Shown: positions 13,574-15,219 of the stretch, one piece after another | Layout of the letters: each line of letters opens with the position of its first letter | Position numbering within the stretch: the stretch's first letter is position 1 | Assembly: GCA_964586775.1 (NCBI GenBank) | Contig: CAZPJD010000149.1 | Span: 1 to 15,219 of the forward strand | Reading direction: 5' to 3' | Length of the DNA stretch: 15,219 bases | Source: JADLEX01 sp964586775 | GTDB lineage: Bacteria > Lernaellota > Lernaellaia > JACKCT01 | The notes under the pieces: generated by a model | The model's database searches: none | What the model was told of the DNA's origin: nothing | The model's input: only the letters and a program-made list of their open reading frames with translations | Position numbers and translations under genes: made by a program

Positions 13574-14368
13574 ATGACTCGAGCGGCGAAATTCCCCCGG
13601 ATGGCGACAGTGGCCGCGCTGGCGGTGGCGCTCGGCGCGGCGTGGGTCACGGATGCGCCGGCCTTCGAGACGGAGATGGGCTTCGGCGGGCAGATCGGTC
13701 TGACCGCGGGCTACGCGGGGCTCGATCTTTCGGGCGTGTCCGATTACCTGGAGCCGGCCGGAATCGACGCGTTCGACGATGGCTACCTGTGCGCGGGAGG
13801 AGAGCTTCGGGGGTTTGTGTTCCGCCGCCTCACGTTTGGCTTCACGGGTTTCGCGTTTCGGGATGAAGCGGGCGGCACGCGGCTCGATGCGGATCTGACC
13901 GGCAACACGTTTTTCTTCGACGCCGGGTTCGTGGCCTTCGATTTCCACAGGCTGCGCCTGTACCCGGTGCTGGGTCTCGGCGCGACGAGCCTGACCGTCG
14001 ATCTCGAAGGGGATTACACCTCGCTACCCCTCGCGCGGCAGGCGGGAATGACCTTCGTCAACCTCGGCCCGCGCGAGTCCGACGGCACGGTCACTCTGGC
14101 TGACAACCAGGATGTGCGTCTCGACTACTACGCGTTTTCCGGAATAGCCGCGTTGCACCTGGACTGGTTCTACCCGTTCGTCGGCGAGCCGACCGCCTTC
14201 GCGATGGCCTTCACCGGTCTTCGCGCCGGCGTCATCGGCGACGTCGTTTCGGCGGGCTGGCGCGTCGAGGGTCGCGACCTCGACGGCGATAACCCCGACT
14301 TCGCCTTCAACGCGTTCTTCGCGCAGGTGATCGTCGGATTCGGGGGTGGGACAAACTGGGCGCCCTGA
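13574..14368 (+). CDS. Putative outer-membrane beta-barrel protein
   Basis: A 264-residue exported protein. The signal peptide is basic (MTRAAKFPR) with a hydrophobic core and ends DAPAFE, with likely cleavage after APA. The mature part is rich in Gly, Phe, Tyr and Leu in alternating patterns (GFGGQIGLTAGYAGLDLSG, FGFTGFAFRDEAGG, LYPVLGLGATSL, FFAQVIVGFGGG), with short polar loops, as in a monomeric outer-membrane barrel of 8-10 strands. No family-specific motif is visible, and the C-terminus lacks the usual terminal Phe. The start at 13574 gives a textbook signal peptide; the frame is open upstream to 13415 but that extension is Arg-rich and unlikely. A G-rich stretch at 13564-13567 may serve as the ribosome site. 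It is convergent with the crotonase gene. Confidence 0.68.
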   Translation: MTRAAKFPRMATVAALAVALGAAWVTDAPAFETEMGFGGQIGLTAGYAGLDLSGVSDYLEPAGIDAFDDGYLCAGGELRGFVFRRLTFGFTGFAFRDEAGGTRLDADLTGNTFFFDAGFVAFDFHRLRLYPVLGLGATSLTVDLEGDYTSLPLARQAGMTFVNLGPRESDGTVTLADNQDVRLDYYAFSGIAALHLDWFYPFVGEPTAFAMAFTGLRAGVIGDVVSAGWRVEGRDLDGDNPDFAFNAFFAQVIVGFGGGTNWAP

Positions 14369-14375
14369 CGACGTG

Positions 14376-14391
14376 AGCGCCGCTCGGCGCT
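14376..14391. repeat. Short hairpin between convergent genes
   Basis: agcgccg and cggcgct form a 7-bp inverted repeat separated by two bases, in the 21-base gap between the outer-membrane gene and the crotonase gene. No T tract follows on either strand, so its role as a shared terminator is only a suggestion. Confidence 0.35.
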
Positions 14392-15166
14392 ATCGGTCGT
14401 TCCACTTCGGATCGCGCTTTTCCATGAACGCCATCACGCCCTCCATGGCGTCCTCGGCCATCGAGTTCACGGTGAGCATGGTGTGCAGGTACTTCAGCGC
14501 GTCCTCAGTGCTCATGTCGTCCATGTCGTAAAACGCTTTTTTTCCCAGGCGCAGCACCGCCGCCGACTTCGACGCGAGCGCGGCGACGATCTCGTCCGTC
14601 TTCGCGTCGAGCTCCCCGGCGGGCACCGCGTAGTTGGCGACGCCGTGGCGCACCGCCTCTTCCGCCGTGAATCGCCCGCCGGTCAGCATGATCTCCATGA
14701 GCTTCTTGCGGCCCACGTGACGCACCAGCAGCGCCATGATCATCATGGGGAAGAGGCCCCGTTTGATCTCCGGCGTGCCGAAGGTCGCGTCGGCCGATGC
14801 GACGACGATGTCCGACGCGCACGCGAGGCCGAGCCCGCCGCCCAGCGCGTGGCCGTTGATCCGCGCGACGATGGGCTTGCCGCAGCGGCCGAAGCGCAAC
14901 AGCAGCTCGGCGTATTCGCCCCGGCCCTCGTGGATGGCGATGAAGCCCGCCGACGGATCGAGACGCAGGTTGCCGCCCGCGCAGAACGACTTGTCGCCCG
15001 CACCGGTCAGCACGATCACGCGCACCTCGGCGTCGGCCTCGTGCGCATCGATGCCCGCGCGGATGCCGCGGATGACGTCGAAGTCGAGCGCGTTGCGCGT
15101 CTCGGGGCGGTTGATGACGATCCGCCCGACGGGCGGGGCTTTTTCGATCAGAACGGCGTCGGACAT
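14390..15166 (-). CDS. Enoyl-CoA hydratase/isomerase (crotonase) family protein
   Basis: A cytosolic CoA-thioester enzyme of 258 residues with the crotonase fold. The oxyanion-hole segments are present: FCAGGNL (61-67) and NGHALGGGLGLACASD (104-119). Of the two glutamates used by enoyl-CoA hydratase, the second is present (Glu133 in TPEIKRGLFP). The first, in the usual GGGxEL context, is replaced by Gly113 (GGGLGLA). That makes a simple hydratase less likely and an isomerase or other crotonase reaction more likely. The ATG at 15166 has AGGAG seven bases upstream; the frame is open to 15196, but that extension is not conserved. The C-terminal trimerisation helices (MEDAM-type region, then FMEKRDPKW) look complete. 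The upstream neighbour is outside the window. Confidence 0.87.
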   Translation of the reverse strand: MSDAVLIEKAPPVGRIVINRPETRNALDFDVIRGIRAGIDAHEADAEVRVIVLTGAGDKSFCAGGNLRLDPSAGFIAIHEGRGEYAELLLRFGRCGKPIVARINGHALGGGLGLACASDIVVASADATFGTPEIKRGLFPMMIMALLVRHVGRKKLMEIMLTGGRFTAEEAVRHGVANYAVPAGELDAKTDEIVAALASKSAAVLRLGKKAFYDMDDMSTEDALKYLHTMLTVNSMAEDAMEGVMAFMEKRDPKWNDR

Positions 15167-15189
15167 CGAAACACTCCTTCGATCATCGT

Positions 15190-15219
15190 CCCTCACCCCG
15201 CCTCGCTTCGCTCGGCTCC
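15190..15219. repeat. Possible start of a REP-like intergenic repeat, cut by the window edge
   Basis: The last bases contain ccctcaccccgcctcgcttc followed by gctcggc. This type of sequence often forms the left half of intergenic hairpin repeats (CCCTCACCC...) in GC-rich proteobacteria. The right half would lie beyond the window, so I cannot confirm it. Confidence 0.28.

Noticed and set aside
13460..13948. Minus-strand frame containing CPACH, a c-type heme motif
   Set aside because: It has no signal peptide or other cytochrome features and lies antisense to the outer-membrane protein's signal peptide and first strands; a single CXXCH is easily chance.

Overview
This is a GC-rich, gene-dense window from a Gram-negative bacterium. 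I see a type II secretion gene pair, a signal peptidase II lipoprotein with a poly-Asp tether, a putative outer-membrane barrel, and a very large receiver/DUF4388/J-domain/TPR protein. Together these suggest a Myxococcota or other deltaproteobacterial-grade lineage. That placement is inferred from protein style; there is no rRNA or other phylogenetic marker here. Most genes look like ordinary chromosomal genes. One small segment (about 4937-5824), an 88-bp inverted-repeat element followed by a toxin-antitoxin pair, looks accessory.

Layout. 3-1187 (+): a protein with a Thr-rich stalk, possibly 5'-truncated by the window edge. 1482-3867 (+): gspL and gspM, two inner-membrane parts of a type II secretion system, with a terminator-like hairpin just upstream of gspL. 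4050-4940 (+): an alpha/beta hydrolase with its own good sigma70-type promoter. 4941-5028: a MITE-like element sitting exactly at the hydrolase stop codon. 5121-5824 (+): a FitA/VapB-VapC toxin-antitoxin operon with an operator-like promoter. 5837-7997 (-): a tightly packed four-gene operon, in transcription order a phytol/dolichol-kinase-like membrane kinase, a DUF92 membrane protein (plant VTE6 relative), a 73-residue protein, and a Cys-rich lipoprotein. 8153-8923 (+): YdfG, an NADP-dependent 3-hydroxy acid dehydrogenase. 8930-11734 (-): the 934-residue multidomain protein, with a receiver that has lost its phosphoacceptor. 11975-12595 (-): a secreted FecR-domain protein with a clear terminator. 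12845-13171 (-): a 108-residue orphan with both promoter and terminator visible. 13574-14368 (+): a putative outer-membrane protein. 14390-15166 (-): a crotonase-family protein lacking one of the two catalytic glutamates.

How the genes work together. The clearest functional pairs are GspL/GspM (inner-membrane platform of type II secretion), VapB/VapC (RNase toxin and its repressor-antitoxin), and the membrane kinase plus DUF92 pair. The last pair parallels VTE5 and VTE6, which in photosynthetic organisms phosphorylate phytol in two steps. The two small proteins downstream are translationally coupled to each other and share the operon, but I cannot connect them to that chemistry.

The most noteworthy observations are the VTE5/VTE6-like pair, the lipoprotein with seven consecutive CX3C pairs, the degenerate receiver fused to a J domain, and the MITE-like element with a possible 4-bp target duplication that re-creates the hydrolase stop codon. 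I found no convincing entirely new multi-gene system, no CRISPR array, no tRNA or rRNA, and no transposase gene.
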